A stretch of DNA of 64,000 nucleotides from Ruminococcaceae bacterium Marseille-P2935 (GCA_900104565.1 LT629952.1:1115604-1179603); one strand, 5' to 3'; shown: positions 1 to 9,401, counted from the first letter of the stretch. Made by a program: numbers and translations. Notes: generated by a model from the letters alone, not told the origin.

Positions 1-310
1 TATGGGGCCACAGCGCATATTCTGTAAAGCCGAACATAACAAGTATAACATAGGGCTTTAAAAAAAATCATAGGTACCGCCAAACACAACGCCCCGGCAG
101 AAGCTGGGTTCGGAAACAAAGCATTTCCAAACCCAAATGCCGCAAAGCCAATGGCAAACACCCACCAAAAAGAAAGCCCAGGAAAACTACTATGAATTGG
201 GGGGTATGTGTTAGTCGGCCATTTTTATGTTTTATACTGCATTTGTGTGGGTAGGCAAACCGTATGATTGCCATCACACTACACACACCTTTTGGTTACA
301 TTTTGTCGGT
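1..310. other. gene-free edge, possible membrane-protein fragment
   Basis: No convincing complete gene is visible. On the minus strand, roughly 1-230, one frame stays open off the window edge and reads as a hydrophobic, Gly/Ala/Phe-rich stretch. It has no clear start codon with a ribosome site, so it may be a membrane-protein fragment or chance. Confidence 0.2.
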
Positions 311-1036
311 TTATTCCATGCAACCGGCTGCAAAAAGGGTCAGCGCCACCGCCGTAATGGCAGCTGTTTCGCAGCGTAGAATACGCGGCCCCAAAGAGGC
401 AATTTTCAGACCCTGCCTTTTGGCTTTTTCCACTTCTTCCGACGAAAAACCGCCCTCAGCGCCAATCATAATGGAAACTGTTTTCATCTCGGTTGGCAGT
501 AGGCTGCTTAAAGGTGCGTCTGCATTTTCATAAAACAACAAGGCACAATCATCTTTGGCCATAGCTTGCAGCGCTGTATCATACTCCATCAAATCTGCTA
601 TTTGAGGAATACGCCCCCTGCCCGATTGTTTTGCAGCTTCCTGGGCAATTTTCTGGTACCGTTCCCGCTTCGCCTTCATGCTTTTGGCATCCGGCCGCGA
701 AATGCAGCGGCTGGTCAGCACCGGCACAATTTCAAAGGCTCCCAGTTCCACCGCTTTTTGTACAATCAGCTCCATTTTGTCGCCTTTGCTCATAGCCATA
801 AACAGCCGCAGCTGCACCAATGGTTCAGCGGCACATGGGAACTCTTCCACCACCTGAAGGAAAACCTCCTGCGAGGTAATCTGCTCAATCACACAGCGGT
901 AATCGGTTCCCTGCAAATCGCTGAGTACCAGTTCTTCCCCTGGGCTCATCCGCAAAGATTTTCCCACATGACGGGCATCCTCTCCGGTTAAAATTGCCTT
1001 TCCTTGCCGAATATGATCGGTAAAAAATTTTGGCAT
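311..1036 (-). CDS. rsmE: 16S rRNA (uracil1498-N3)-methyltransferase RsmE
   Basis: Cytoplasmic SAM-dependent SPOUT methyltransferase that methylates N3 of U1498 in 16S rRNA. The 241-residue product has an N-terminal PUA-like part, then the SPOUT hallmarks near the C-terminus: an IGAEGGF loop and LGPRILRCETA, which form the knotted SAM site. The ATG at 1036 is chosen because it has AAGGAG about ten bases upstream and begins MPKFF; the longer open frame lacks a ribosome site. It lies eight bases downstream of prmA on the same strand, the usual Firmicutes prmA-rsmE order, so the two are almost certainly cotranscribed. Confidence 0.95.
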   Translation of the reverse strand: MPKFFTDHIRQGKAILTGEDARHVGKSLRMSPGEELVLSDLQGTDYRCVIEQITSQEVFLQVVEEFPCAAEPLVQLRLFMAMSKGDKMELIVQKAVELGAFEIVPVLTSRCISRPDAKSMKAKRERYQKIAQEAAKQSGRGRIPQIADLMEYDTALQAMAKDDCALLFYENADAPLSSLLPTEMKTVSIMIGAEGGFSSEEVEKAKRQGLKIASLGPRILRCETAAITAVALTLFAAGCME

Positions 1037-1044
1037 ACTGTTTT

Positions 1045-2016
1045 CTACTCCTTTGTAGCAGTGTAGCACACCCACTCGCTTTGGGTATATTCCCCGGTTA
1101 TGATAAGCCCCTGTGCCTCAAGTCCAGCCTTCACTTCCTCTTTGCGAGGCTCAATAATGCCTGAGGTAATCAGCACACCGCCGGGTTTTAAAAAGCGCGG
1201 CAGCAAATTGCTCATTGCAAGAATAACATCTGCCACAATGTTTGCAGCGATGACATTATATTTTTCAAAACCGATTTTCTGCTGCAGGTCAGGGTTTTCC
1301 ACCACGTTGCCGCAAAAAAGTTGAAACTTTTCAAAGGAAACACCGTTTTGTGCAAAATTCTCCCTGGCAATTCGCACCGAATTTTCATCAATATCCACAC
1401 CGGTAACATAGTTTGCCCCCATTAAAATAGCGGCAATTCCTAAAATTCCGCTGCCGCAGCCCATATCCAACACCATATCACCCGGCTTTACCAGCTTTTC
1501 CAAGCGGGTAATACACAGCTGGGTGGTGTGGTGGCTGCCGGTTCCAAAGCTAGAGGATGGGTCAATCTCCAGAATTGTTCTTCCGTCTTGTTTTTCCCAA
1601 ACTTCCCAGGTGGGCTTAATCACAAACTTTTCCCCTACCGGGAAGGGTTTAAAATACTGCTTCCAATTATTTTCCCAATCCTCTTCTTTTACGCCTTTCA
1701 GCTCGGCAGAAAGACGCCCCCATTCTTTTTGGGCATCCAGTTTTTTCATGCGGTCCAGCGATTCCCGAATGGAGGCAAGGGTTTCGACCCCCTGCATATT
1801 ATCGGCAAGATAAACGGTTACCGTTGTTTCACACTCTTTCAGCTTCATCAGTTCGTCGTCCACATAATCCCAGTAAATAGTGGTGTCCTGCAAAAAATCT
1901 TCAAAATCCTGCGCATCCTGAATCACAAATCCGTTGATTCCCAGCTGCAGTAACGCTCCAGTCACCGGGTCAATGCCTTTAGAGGTGGTATAAATTGTAA
2001 CTTCAGTCCAGTTCAT
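1045..2016 (-). CDS. prmA: ribosomal protein L11 methyltransferase PrmA
   Basis: Methylates ribosomal protein L11 using SAM. The product has 323 residues, normal for the family. The N-terminal ferredoxin-like substrate domain is followed by a class I methyltransferase domain. The conserved DPSSSFGTGSHHTT segment and motif I LDMGCGSG are visible, with NIVAD as the catalytic-loop motif. GAAGGAG lies seven bases before the ATG. It is the first gene of a two-gene operon with rsmE. No regulatory signal is evident in the following 500 bases. Confidence 0.95.
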   Translation of the reverse strand: MNWTEVTIYTTSKGIDPVTGALLQLGINGFVIQDAQDFEDFLQDTTIYWDYVDDELMKLKECETTVTVYLADNMQGVETLASIRESLDRMKKLDAQKEWGRLSAELKGVKEEDWENNWKQYFKPFPVGEKFVIKPTWEVWEKQDGRTILEIDPSSSFGTGSHHTTQLCITRLEKLVKPGDMVLDMGCGSGILGIAAILMGANYVTGVDIDENSVRIARENFAQNGVSFEKFQLFCGNVVENPDLQQKIGFEKYNVIAANIVADVILAMSNLLPRFLKPGGVLITSGIIEPRKEEVKAGLEAQGLIITGEYTQSEWVCYTATKE

Positions 2017-2462
2017 CCTGTTACTCCTTCAAATTGAATTAATGTATGGGTACTGATAAAAAGGATTTTCCAAACCGTTCACAAGCCGTGGCCAGGTCAG
2101 GCAATAAGGCTGCGCTTTTTCTCAGCTTGGGTACCCTCTTCACGATGTAGTCACTACCCGTCAAAAACACCTTGCCTTTTTTGCACAAGCCCTTAACTCC
2201 ATTCTACCTGAAAAACGGCTGTAAGAGGTTTTCATTTCCCCATTTTAAACCACTTCATCTGCTTTCCGCTGTACAAAAAGGTTCTTCACTCATACAGTCA
2301 CTTTTCAGGCTTTTGTTCATGCGGCAGCCATATGTGGTTGAAGTATGCGTCTTTCCGGCTTTTTTCCTGTATAACGGCTTGAATTCTTCTAAAAAATATA
2401 CGTCCACTCTTCCGCCTTTTTGTTTTTATTATAGCAAGGAATGTTGAAAATGGAAAGCAAAA
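2017..2462. other. intergenic region without recognised gene
   Basis: Separates the prmA promoter side from the terminator of the rsmD-coaD-side transcript. A plus-strand open frame at 2172-2447 lacks a ribosome site and any protein-like pattern. The prmA promoter should lie here, but I cannot pick one securely. Confidence 0.4.
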
Positions 2463-2490
2463 CAAAAAGCAGAAGCAACCGCTCCCGCTT
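2463..2490 (-). terminator. rho-independent terminator of coaD/coiled-coil operon
   Basis: On the minus strand a 10-bp stem (arms 2481-2490 and 2467-2476, two G.U pairs) with a GGTT loop is followed by five T. It sits 23 bases past the stop of the coiled-coil gene. Confidence 0.75.
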
Positions 2491-2512
2491 TTTTACCTAT
2501 TATGTATTTTTG

Positions 2513-2989
2513 TTACTTTTGCGCCGGCTGATTGCCCCCGCGCCCTGAAGAGCGAAGGGCCTGGCGGGTGTTTTTTACATCGGTTAAAGAACGCACCAAA
2601 GCATCCTCGGTTTGCTTGAGCACCCCGTCAGAAAAGTCCTGTGCGGCCTGACGCATCTCACGGCTTTTATACTGTGCTTGGCTAATAATTTCAGCAGCCT
2701 TTTCCTGAGCCTGGCGAACGACCTCTTCCTGGGCAATCATGGCACGGGCGCGGTCTTCGGCCTTACGCACAATACTTTCGGCTTCCCTTTTGGCCACCCC
2801 TATAATTTCACCTCGGTCCGAAACAATTGCCTTCGCCTGTTTCACCTCAGTGGGCAGGTTAAGCCGGATATCGTCAATTAAATCACGCACTTTATCCGCA
2901 TCCACAACACACCGTCCTCCGGTAAGGGGAAGGCTCCATGCACGATCCAGCAGTTCGTCCAATGAGTCCAGAATATCATCAATGTTCAT
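2513..2989 (-). CDS. conserved coiled-coil protein (V-ATPase subunit H-like)
   Basis: Function unknown; a 158-residue soluble protein. After an N-terminal part with an acidic DILDSLDELLD helix and a GGRCVVD motif, most of it is a long charged Ala/Glu/Lys/Arg-rich coiled coil (about residues 45-130). Such proteins are often annotated as ATPase-like or H+-ATPase subunit H-like in Clostridia, where they commonly follow coaD. The ATG at 2989 overlaps the coaD stop by four bases (ATGA), which implies translational coupling. A role in envelope or division-related assembly would be guesswork. Confidence 0.75.
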   Translation of the reverse strand: MNIDDILDSLDELLDRAWSLPLTGGRCVVDADKVRDLIDDIRLNLPTEVKQAKAIVSDRGEIIGVAKREAESIVRKAEDRARAMIAQEEVVRQAQEKAAEIISQAQYKSREMRQAAQDFSDGVLKQTEDALVRSLTDVKNTRQALRSSGRGGNQPAQK

Positions 2990-3501
2990 TTCAGTTCCTC
3001 CTTTTTCGCTGTGGGATCCAGCGGTTTCCAAAGTCTTTCCTTAATACGGGGCAGCAATATCTCCGGTACAAAACCGTCAATCTCCCCTCCAAAGCTCGCA
3101 ACCTGTTTCATCAGGCTGGAACTGAGGTACATATTTTCAGCCCTGGTGGTTAAAAACACCGTTTGTGCTTCGGGGTAAAGCTTTTGGTTGGCAAGCGCCA
3201 TCTGAAATTCATACTCAAAATCCGAAACCGCCCGCAAACCTTTTACAATAGCAACTGCACCCTTTTCACGCACATAATCCACCAGTAATCCATAATAGTG
3301 GTCCACTTTCACGTTTTCCATTCCGGCGGTCGCCAGGCGTATCATTTCTACCCGCTCTTCACAGGTAAAGCTGGGTTGTTTTTTAGGGTTGATGACAACC
3401 AGCACAATCACTTGATCAAACAGCTTTGCAGTTTGGCGAATAATATCTAAATGCCCTACTGTAACTGGGTCAAAGCTGCCTGGGCACACGGCAATTCTCA
3501 T
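2986..3501 (-). CDS. coaD: phosphopantetheine adenylyltransferase
   Basis: Catalyses ATP plus 4'-phosphopantetheine to dephospho-CoA, the penultimate step of CoA synthesis, in the cytoplasm. The 171-residue product starts MRIAVCPGSFDPVTVGH, the nucleotidyltransferase GSFDP...GH signature. It ends with the SSSLMKQVASFGG stretch that corresponds to the family's ISSxxVRE motif. The start at 3501 is fixed by this motif; the longer frame upstream is not protein-like. It is translationally coupled to the coiled-coil gene downstream and lies 150 bases after rsmD, its usual Firmicutes neighbour. Confidence 0.95.
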   Translation of the reverse strand: MRIAVCPGSFDPVTVGHLDIIRQTAKLFDQVIVLVVINPKKQPSFTCEERVEMIRLATAGMENVKVDHYYGLLVDYVREKGAVAIVKGLRAVSDFEYEFQMALANQKLYPEAQTVFLTTRAENMYLSSSLMKQVASFGGEIDGFVPEILLPRIKERLWKPLDPTAKKEELK

Positions 3502-3650
3502 ACAACATGTCCAATCCGCCGCTGCGCCCCGGCATAAATTTTTAATAACTACTTGCCTAACCACGCGCAGCAATAAAATGATTAGACCTTAACAGGCGAC
3601 CCGCATAGAAGGCCAATGGCAGAAATAACAGCTGCATAGCCTAGCGAAAA

Positions 3651-4196
3651 CTATTCCTCATCCTTTTTGCGGTAAACTGTCACCTTTGCTTTTCCATAAC
3701 GGTATTCCCGAAAAAGCTGGAATTCCCCTGCTTGTTCTGGAAGAACCTCATTTTTCTCCGTCTCACAAACAATAACACCGGTATCTTTCATTTTTTCGGC
3801 CACCCGCAACAATGCGTCCTGTGCCAGCCCCTTTTGATAAGGCGGGTCCATCAGCACAATATCAAATCGGTCCTTACACCCATCCAGGTAGGAACCATAG
3901 TCCATAGCAGCTACCCTGGACTGAGCTGACAAACCGGTATTCTGCAGGTTTTGACGAATGATTTCCTGTGCCTGCCGCGATTGATCTACAAATACACAAT
4001 GCCGTGCGCCACGGCTTAATGCTTCAATTCCCAATTGACCAGAACCTGCAAACAGGTCAAGTACTGTGGCTTCAGCCAGTTCAAATTGAATTATGCTGAA
4101 AATACCTTCTTTTGCCATATCAGAGGTTGGACGGGTGTTTTCCCCCTCAGGTGCCAGCAGTTTTCTGCCCTTGGCAAGGCCTGTAATTACCCTCAT
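3651..4196 (-). CDS. rsmD: 16S rRNA (guanine966-N2)-methyltransferase RsmD
   Basis: Methylates N2 of G966 in 16S rRNA during small-subunit assembly. The 181-residue Rossmann-fold enzyme begins MRVITGLAKGR, the canonical family start. It shows motif I DLFAGSGQLGIEALSRGA and catalytic motif IV MDPPY. The start at 4196 is preceded by AAAGGAT and matches homologue starts better than the upstream ATG. The rsmD-coaD order on one strand is standard in Firmicutes and suggests a shared transcript. Confidence 0.93.
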   Translation of the reverse strand: MRVITGLAKGRKLLAPEGENTRPTSDMAKEGIFSIIQFELAEATVLDLFAGSGQLGIEALSRGARHCVFVDQSRQAQEIIRQNLQNTGLSAQSRVAAMDYGSYLDGCKDRFDIVLMDPPYQKGLAQDALLRVAEKMKDTGVIVCETEKNEVLPEQAGEFQLFREYRYGKAKVTVYRKKDEE

Positions 4197-4301
4197 GGTA
4201 TATAATATCCTTTCCACGCGCCTTGCCGAAACCAGCCGAAAAGACGCACCTTAACTCAATTCTTGTTCTATTATGATATGTTTCACTTTTAATGTCAAGA
4301 T

Positions 4302-6167
4302 TTAGTCTTCCCCGCCGGGGGCTAAATTTTCCCCAGAGTGCAGAAAATCATAAAGCGCAGCAGCAGTTTTTTTGGTCATTCCCGGGCAGGCCGCCAGCAC
4401 CTCTTCCGAAGCTTTTTTCATGGCCTTTACTGTTTTAAAATAACGGAATAATTCCCTGGCCCTGGCTTCTCCAATTCCCGGCACCTTTCGTATCTCCAGC
4501 TCAAAGCCGGTCTTTTGGTGTTTAGCCCGTGAAAACTGAATTGAAAAACGGTGTACTTCGTCCTGTATGGAAGAAATTAATGTAAATACACTGCGGTTCG
4601 CTTTTATCGCAATCTCCCCGCCATTCTGGGCTATTGCCCGGGTGCGATGCTTATCGTCCTTTACCATGCCAAATACCGGAATGCTGAGTCCAAAACTTTC
4701 CAATACCGGGCGCACCGCATTGACATGCCCTTTTCCCCCGTCCAGCAAAATCAAATCAGGAAGCCGGTAAAAACTGTCGTGCTCCGAACAGGTTTTCTGT
4801 TCTTCCCAACGCTTCAGGCGGCGGGCGAGCACATGGGCCATACACTGGTAGTCATCCGGAGCATTAAGCCCCAATATATTAAACTTTTTATATCCCGCCT
4901 TGTAGGGCCTCCCGTTTTCGAAGGTGATCATACCTGCCACGATTGTGCTACTGCCTATGTTGGAAATATCATAAGCCTCGATATATTTAGGTGGCTTTTC
5001 CAGCCCCAGCAGCCGTGCCAGCTCATCTAAAGCGTTTACTTCTTTACCGGTGCGCCCAGTGGTATAGGTTAACTTTTGGGCAGCGTTGTTTTTTGCCATT
5101 TCCATAATTTTTTTGCGTTCTCCCCGCATCGGAACGCTGAGTTCTACGTTACGACCTGCCTGCTTGGTCAAAAACTGCGCAACCAGCCCTGCATCTTCAA
5201 AACTTTCATCCAGCGAAATTATTTTAGGAATCTCCCTGCCCGGCCCATAATATCCGGTTAAAAATTCTTTGCGCGCCGCTTCGAGCCCTATGGTTTCGCC
5301 AAGCAAAAAGTCTTCTTTGTCAACCAACCGGCCTCGCCGGAACTTTAACACCGCTGCACAGACGTTGTCAACGCTCTGTACAACCGCTACAAAATCCTGA
5401 TCCTGAACACCGTTGAAAATTACCTTTTGCTGTTCGCTAATACGGCGTATCGCGCTAATCCGGTCCCGGTAGCGGGCCGCCCTTTCAAAATCCAGGTTTT
5501 CGGCCGCCAAAGCCATTCGTTCTTCCAGGGCATGCAGCAGACCATCGGTGCCTCCCTTAATAAACTGGATCGCTTCCCCCAAAATCTGGCCGTACTCCTC
5601 TTTACTAATTTTGCCCCGGCATACCCCCATGCACTGTTTAATATGAAAATTCAAACAGGGGCGTCCTTTGCCAAAATCCTCCGGAAACTTTCGGGTACAC
5701 ACCGGCAGAGCAAATGCTTTGTTTACCTCGTCCACCGTCTGCTTTACTACAAAAATCGAGGTATACGGCCCAATATATTCTGCCCCATCCTCCAGCTTTT
5801 GTTTCGATTCGGTAATCCTCGGGTAATCCTCTGTGCTGACCCGAATATAGTAGTACCCCTTGTCATCTTTCAGCAAAATATTATATTTTGGGGAATGCAG
5901 TTTAATCAAACTGCATTCCAATACCAGCGCTTCAAACTCGCTGTCTGTCACAATATAGTCAAAATCATGCACCTGTTCCACCATTCGGTACACCTTGGGC
6001 AGGTGTTTTTCTACACTGCGAAAATAACTGCTCACCCTGTTTTTTAGTATCTTGGCTTTTCCAATATAAATGATCTGCCCGGCCTTATTCTTCATAATAT
6101 AAACTCCGGGCTCCAGCGGCAGATGGTGGGTTTTACGCCGCAAATATTCCAGTCTGGGGTTATTCAT
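4302..6167 (-). CDS. uvrC: excinuclease ABC subunit C
   Basis: Makes the dual incisions of nucleotide excision repair together with UvrA and UvrB. The 621-residue product is full length. It has an N-terminal GIY-YIG nuclease (GVYIMKN...IIYIGKAK, residues about 19-40) and the UVR domain that contacts UvrB (LDFERAARYRDRI, about residues 215-230). An RNase H-like second nuclease follows (YDISNIGSS, DLILLDGGKGH), then C-terminal helix-hairpin-helix motifs (VPGIGEARARELF and CPGMTKKTA). GGAGG lies seven bases before the ATG. It appears to be a single-gene unit. Confidence 0.97.
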   Translation of the reverse strand: MNNPRLEYLRRKTHHLPLEPGVYIMKNKAGQIIYIGKAKILKNRVSSYFRSVEKHLPKVYRMVEQVHDFDYIVTDSEFEALVLECSLIKLHSPKYNILLKDDKGYYYIRVSTEDYPRITESKQKLEDGAEYIGPYTSIFVVKQTVDEVNKAFALPVCTRKFPEDFGKGRPCLNFHIKQCMGVCRGKISKEEYGQILGEAIQFIKGGTDGLLHALEERMALAAENLDFERAARYRDRISAIRRISEQQKVIFNGVQDQDFVAVVQSVDNVCAAVLKFRRGRLVDKEDFLLGETIGLEAARKEFLTGYYGPGREIPKIISLDESFEDAGLVAQFLTKQAGRNVELSVPMRGERKKIMEMAKNNAAQKLTYTTGRTGKEVNALDELARLLGLEKPPKYIEAYDISNIGSSTIVAGMITFENGRPYKAGYKKFNILGLNAPDDYQCMAHVLARRLKRWEEQKTCSEHDSFYRLPDLILLDGGKGHVNAVRPVLESFGLSIPVFGMVKDDKHRTRAIAQNGGEIAIKANRSVFTLISSIQDEVHRFSIQFSRAKHQKTGFELEIRKVPGIGEARARELFRYFKTVKAMKKASEEVLAACPGMTKKTAAALYDFLHSGENLAPGGED

Positions 6168-6263
6168 TCTGCCGCCTCCAACATCATTTTAATCACGTTC
6201 TTTTACATATGTATGCGGGCTATTGCATTTTTTGAGGGGAGGGTAAAATTACACGTAATATAG

Positions 6264-6294
6264 AAAATGTGCCGCCGAAACCGGCGGCACATTT
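6264..6294 (-). terminator. terminator of the HPr gene
   Basis: A 13-bp GC-rich inverted repeat (arms 6265-6277 and 6282-6294) lies 25 bases past the HPr stop, with a short TTTTC tail on the minus strand. Confidence 0.7.
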
Positions 6295-6318
6295 GCCAAA
6301 TGCCATATGCAATCAGGC

Positions 6319-6582
6319 TTACTCAATAAATCCGGATTCCACCAGTTTAATAAGCCCGTCCACTGCCTGCTGTTCGTCAGAACCATCAGCAATGATTTTA
6401 ATGGTGGTGCCGCCAACGATTCCTAAAGAGAGTACGCCAAGCAGGCTTTTCGCGTTGACTCTCCTCTCTTCTTTCTCTACCCAAATAGAAGATTTATACT
6501 CATTTGCTTTTTGAATAAAGAAGGTAGCGGGTCTGGCGTGCAAGCCAACCTGATTCTGAACAGTAACCTCTTTTACAAACAT
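6319..6582 (-). CDS. ptsH: HPr phosphocarrier protein
   Basis: Small cytoplasmic phosphocarrier of the sugar phosphotransferase system, 87 residues. His15 lies in GLHARPA and is the site phosphorylated by enzyme I. Ser46 in NAKSLLGVLSLG is the regulatory site used by HPr kinase in Firmicutes, and HPr-Ser-P is the corepressor of CcpA. Both residues are present, so it is a true HPr rather than Crh, which lacks His15. It is monocistronic, without enzyme I beside it, bounded by its own promoter and terminator. The cre-like sites at 23.6-23.9 kb are plausible targets of this circuit. Confidence 0.92.
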   Translation of the reverse strand: MFVKEVTVQNQVGLHARPATFFIQKANEYKSSIWVEKEERRVNAKSLLGVLSLGIVGGTTIKIIADGSDEQQAVDGLIKLVESGFIE

Positions 6583-6638
6583 AATTCAAACTCTCCCATA
6601 TCAGCAAGTTTCATATCTTCATTACGAACCTGTTGTAA

Positions 6639-6666
6639 ATTATACCATAATTGACCCCAACGTCAA
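6639..6666 (-). promoter_or_regulatory. sigma-A promoter of the HPr gene
   Basis: On the minus strand a -35 TTGACG (6661-6666) and a -10 TATAAT (6639-6644) are 16 bases apart, with TGG making an extended -10. It lies about 55 bases upstream of the ATG. Confidence 0.75.
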
Positions 6667-6874
6667 TCATCTTGCCGGGTCGGATTCGATTATTTTCGGT
6701 AAATTCTGCTTGTTTTCCATATCGGTTGGGTAAAAAGCAAGGTCATTTATGCAAAATTGCCATAAAGTTTTCCACATCATTATTAGTTTCCACACGCACT
6801 TTTGACCACTTTGTGCGAAATTTGTAATACTTTTCTATTTGCCTTACCCCTAGTTATGTCCAAAAGTGTAAAAT

Positions 6875-7654
6875 TCATGCTAAATTCTCCTCGTTGGAAG
6901 AATCCTCCTGACTGCAAATTTGTTCGCCTTGTTCTAATTCTTTTAAAAATTTCAAATCTGCTTCGCTCAAATTGGCATGCTCCAACATTTCGGGGCGTTT
7001 ACGCCAGGTGTTTTCCAGTGCACGCTGGTGACGCCATGCCTCTATATTTTTATGATGCCCACTCAGCAGCACTTCGGGAATTCCCTGATCATGCCACTGT
7101 GCCGGCCGGGTATACTGTGGGTATTCCAGCAGCCCGTTCCAATGGCTTTCTTCGGTAAAACAGGTATGGTCTGAAAGAACCCCCGGGCAAAGCCGGCCCA
7201 CGCAGTCAGCTACCACCAGGGCCGCCAGTTCCCCGCCAGTAAGTACATAGTCACCAATCGAAAGCTCTTCGTCTACAATTTCATCCAACACCCGCTGGTC
7301 AACGCCTTCATAGTGCCCGCAAACCAGTAAAAGATGTTCTTTTCTCGAAAGCTGAAACGCCCGGTCCTGGGTCAGCGTTTTGCCCTGGGGGGACATAAAA
7401 ATAACATGGGGCCGTTTTTCGGCAGTTTGGCAAACCGCCTCGTAACAGCGGTAAATTGGGTCAGCCTGCAGCAGCATACCCATACCGCCACCATAGGGTG
7501 TATCGTCAACCCGCCCAAACTTGTCTAGCGTATAGTCGCGAATCTGCCAGCAGTCGGCCTGCAGCTTTCCTGCCCGGCGTGCCCTGCCAATAATGCTTTC
7601 CTCCATAACCCGTTCGCACATTTCGGGAAAGAGGGTCATAATACTAATTCTCAT
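6875..7654 (-). CDS. trmD: tRNA (guanine37-N1)-methyltransferase TrmD
   Basis: Methylates N1 of G37 next to the anticodon and prevents +1 frameshifting. The 259-residue SPOUT enzyme begins MRISIMTLFPEM. It contains CGHYEGVDQRV and the knotted SAM loop IGDYVLTGGELAALV, followed by the family's C-terminal domain with ...LSGHHKNIEAWR. The start overlaps the end of rimM by 11 bases, so the two are translationally coupled. In many Firmicutes these genes are contiguous with rpsP; here a 750-base gap and a terminator separate them. Confidence 0.96.
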   Translation of the reverse strand: MRISIMTLFPEMCERVMEESIIGRARRAGKLQADCWQIRDYTLDKFGRVDDTPYGGGMGMLLQADPIYRCYEAVCQTAEKRPHVIFMSPQGKTLTQDRAFQLSRKEHLLLVCGHYEGVDQRVLDEIVDEELSIGDYVLTGGELAALVVADCVGRLCPGVLSDHTCFTEESHWNGLLEYPQYTRPAQWHDQGIPEVLLSGHHKNIEAWRHQRALENTWRKRPEMLEHANLSEADLKFLKELEQGEQICSQEDSSNEENLA

Positions 7655-8159
7655 CGTCGAATAGTCCCTCCAACGGGCGAATGGTTATTCTGCCGGCTTC
7701 CAAATCAATTTGGAGTACAACCTGATCGATTTTAGGAAAAAGCCGCTGCTTTCCATCCAGAGTGGTCAGCTGGTACACATCGTTGGCTCCTGTTTGAAAG
7801 ACATCGGTCAATTCACCATACCGTTCCCCCGAGTCAGCATCGATAACATCCATACCAATCAGGTCCTGCACAAAATATTCGTCTTCTTCCAGTTTTGCGT
7901 CATCCCTATTAATATATAATATTTTACCCCGCAGCGTTACAGCCTGTTCTACCGTATCAATGCCGTCCAGCTTTAAAATCGTTATGTTCTTATGGGCACG
8001 AGCCTGTGTTACCTTAACCGGCTGATGATCCTTTCCCAGGTAGAGGGTTGCAAAATCTGCTAAAAAGTCGGGGCTGTCGCACCATGGCTGAACCCGAAGC
8101 TCCCCCCGAACGCCGTGGGTTGCAACAATCTTTCCACATTCCAAATACTGTTTTTTCAT
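7644..8159 (-). CDS. rimM: ribosome maturation factor RimM
   Basis: Binds ribosomal protein S19 and assists maturation of the 30S head. The 171-residue product has the N-terminal RimM beta-barrel (GKIVATHGVRGELRV) and a C-terminal PRC-barrel domain (DLIGMDVID...GELTDVFQTGANDVY). The ATG at 8159 is chosen because GGAG lies six bases upstream; the ATG four codons earlier overlaps that ribosome site. Its stop lies inside trmD. Confidence 0.94.
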   Translation of the reverse strand: MKKQYLECGKIVATHGVRGELRVQPWCDSPDFLADFATLYLGKDHQPVKVTQARAHKNITILKLDGIDTVEQAVTLRGKILYINRDDAKLEEDEYFVQDLIGMDVIDADSGERYGELTDVFQTGANDVYQLTTLDGKQRLFPKIDQVVLQIDLEAGRITIRPLEGLFDDEN

Positions 8160-8858
8160 ACAATGCTCCATTCTGCCGCATCATTTTGGCATCTATATTC
8201 AAGTCCGGCCGAAAACGGTTCTCCGGGTCAACGGCAGGCCGCACCCACCTCAAAGCACATTGCTTACGTATATACTGCAAGTTCAAACCGCCTAATCTCT
8301 TTCCGGGGTTAAACCTGAAAGGATATAATTTCCGTTTTGGCAGCATACGCAGGCACCGCACCTTACAAACTGCCAGTACATGGTAAGTATACAGCACATT
8401 CAAAACGGCATGCTGTAAAAAATATATACTTATACAATAGCCTTTACTTACAGGTTTTATATCCTGGGGGCATTTTGCAGAGGAATATTCGTTTTACCGC
8501 AGTCTTCTGCCGCATTGCCCACCCTGCGGCTCCGTTTGCTTTGGCAGGAAAGCGCTTCAGGGTAGTTACCCTGTTCGATGTACGGTGGTTTTCGAATAAA
8601 TTTTTCACTAACACTTCTGTCAGCTTTTACTGTACAAAAGGAAAAAATGCCCAGGGCATAGGCTCCGTTGACATTCTCGGCTCTTATACGCTAAAACTTT
8701 CCCGCACCTGCAGGCTTTGCCTTCATTGTGGCACGCAAAAGCCTATTGCATACGAACAGAACCAAGCAAAATTATTGCAATTTATAACGTAATATGCTCT
8801 GCAGCAATATTTTGAATTGTTCTATACTCATTAATATAACCGAATTCATGCAAAATTG
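8160..8858. other. intergenic region without recognised gene
   Basis: About 700 bases between rimM and the khpA terminator. Open frames on both strands (for example plus 8337-8792) lack ribosome sites and protein-like composition. The rimM-trmD promoter must lie in the part near 8160, but no clear consensus was found. Confidence 0.35.
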
Positions 8859-8886
8859 CAAAAAAACGCCCTCCGCAGAAGGCGTT
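8859..8886 (-). terminator. terminator of the ylxM-ffh-rpsP-khpA operon
   Basis: A 9-bp stem (arms 8878-8886 and 8865-8873) with a four-base loop runs into a stretch of seven to eight T on the minus strand, 20 bases past the khpA stop. Confidence 0.85.
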
Positions 8887-8906
8887 TCTTTCTTCCCTGA
8901 ATTTGG

Positions 8907-9140
8907 CTAGTCAATCTCTACGGCAATTTTCATGTCAGCTTTAGAAGCTGCAGCACGAACCAGCGTACGGATTGCCTTAGCAATTCTGCCTTGTTTCCCG
9001 ATCACGCGACCCATATCATCCGGAGCAACATGAAGGTGATACACAATAGTACCATCCTCTGCTGGTGCATCCGCCGTTACGGTAACTGCATTTTTCTCGT
9101 CTACAAGGCCCTTCGCGATCGTTACAATCAATTTTTCCAT
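8907..9140 (-). CDS. khpA: KH-domain RNA-binding protein KhpA
   Basis: A 77-residue single KH-domain protein of the YlqC/KhpA family. In Gram-positives it pairs with KhpB and binds many RNAs, affecting cell-wall growth and division. The GxxG nucleic-acid loop is visible in MGRVIGKQGRIAKAIR. The ATG at 9140 is preferred over the ATG six codons upstream because GGAGG is correctly spaced only for it. It directly follows rpsP, its conserved partner, and is the last gene of the operon. Confidence 0.93.
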   Translation of the reverse strand: MEKLIVTIAKGLVDEKNAVTVTADAPAEDGTIVYHLHVAPDDMGRVIGKQGRIAKAIRTLVRAAASKADMKIAVEID

Positions 9141-9158
9141 TTCACGTTCCTCCATCAA

Positions 9159-9401
9159 TTAGAGAACGCCATTAGCCTTGAAGAGGGATTTCACTGTATC
9201 GGTGGGTTGAGCACCAGTAGCAAGCCACTTCTTTGCTTTGTCAGCGTCAATCTTTACAACGATCGGATTTTTGGTCGGATCATAGTACCCAACTTCTTCA
9301 ATGAATCTGCCGTCTCTTGGATAACGGGAATCCGCCACCACAATACGATAAAAGGGAGCTTTTTTTGCACCCATACGGCGTAGTCTTATTTTAACAGCCA
9401 T
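9159..9401 (-). CDS. rpsP: 30S ribosomal protein S16
   Basis: An 80-residue component of the small ribosomal subunit. It begins [19 protein letters not shown] and has the [25 protein letters not shown] signature region of S16. AGGAGGT-type ribosome site (TTGGAGGTGA) precedes the ATG at 9401. It sits between ffh and khpA, a very common Firmicutes order. Confidence 0.97.
   Translation of the reverse strand: MAVKIRLRRMGAKKAPFYRIVVADSRYPRDGRFIEEVGYYDPTKNPIVVKIDADKAKKWLATGAQPTDTVKSLFKANGVL

Noticed and set aside
8337-8792. 151-residue plus-strand open frame
   Set aside because: No ribosome site, no recognisable motif, and a composition without the codon pattern of neighbours.
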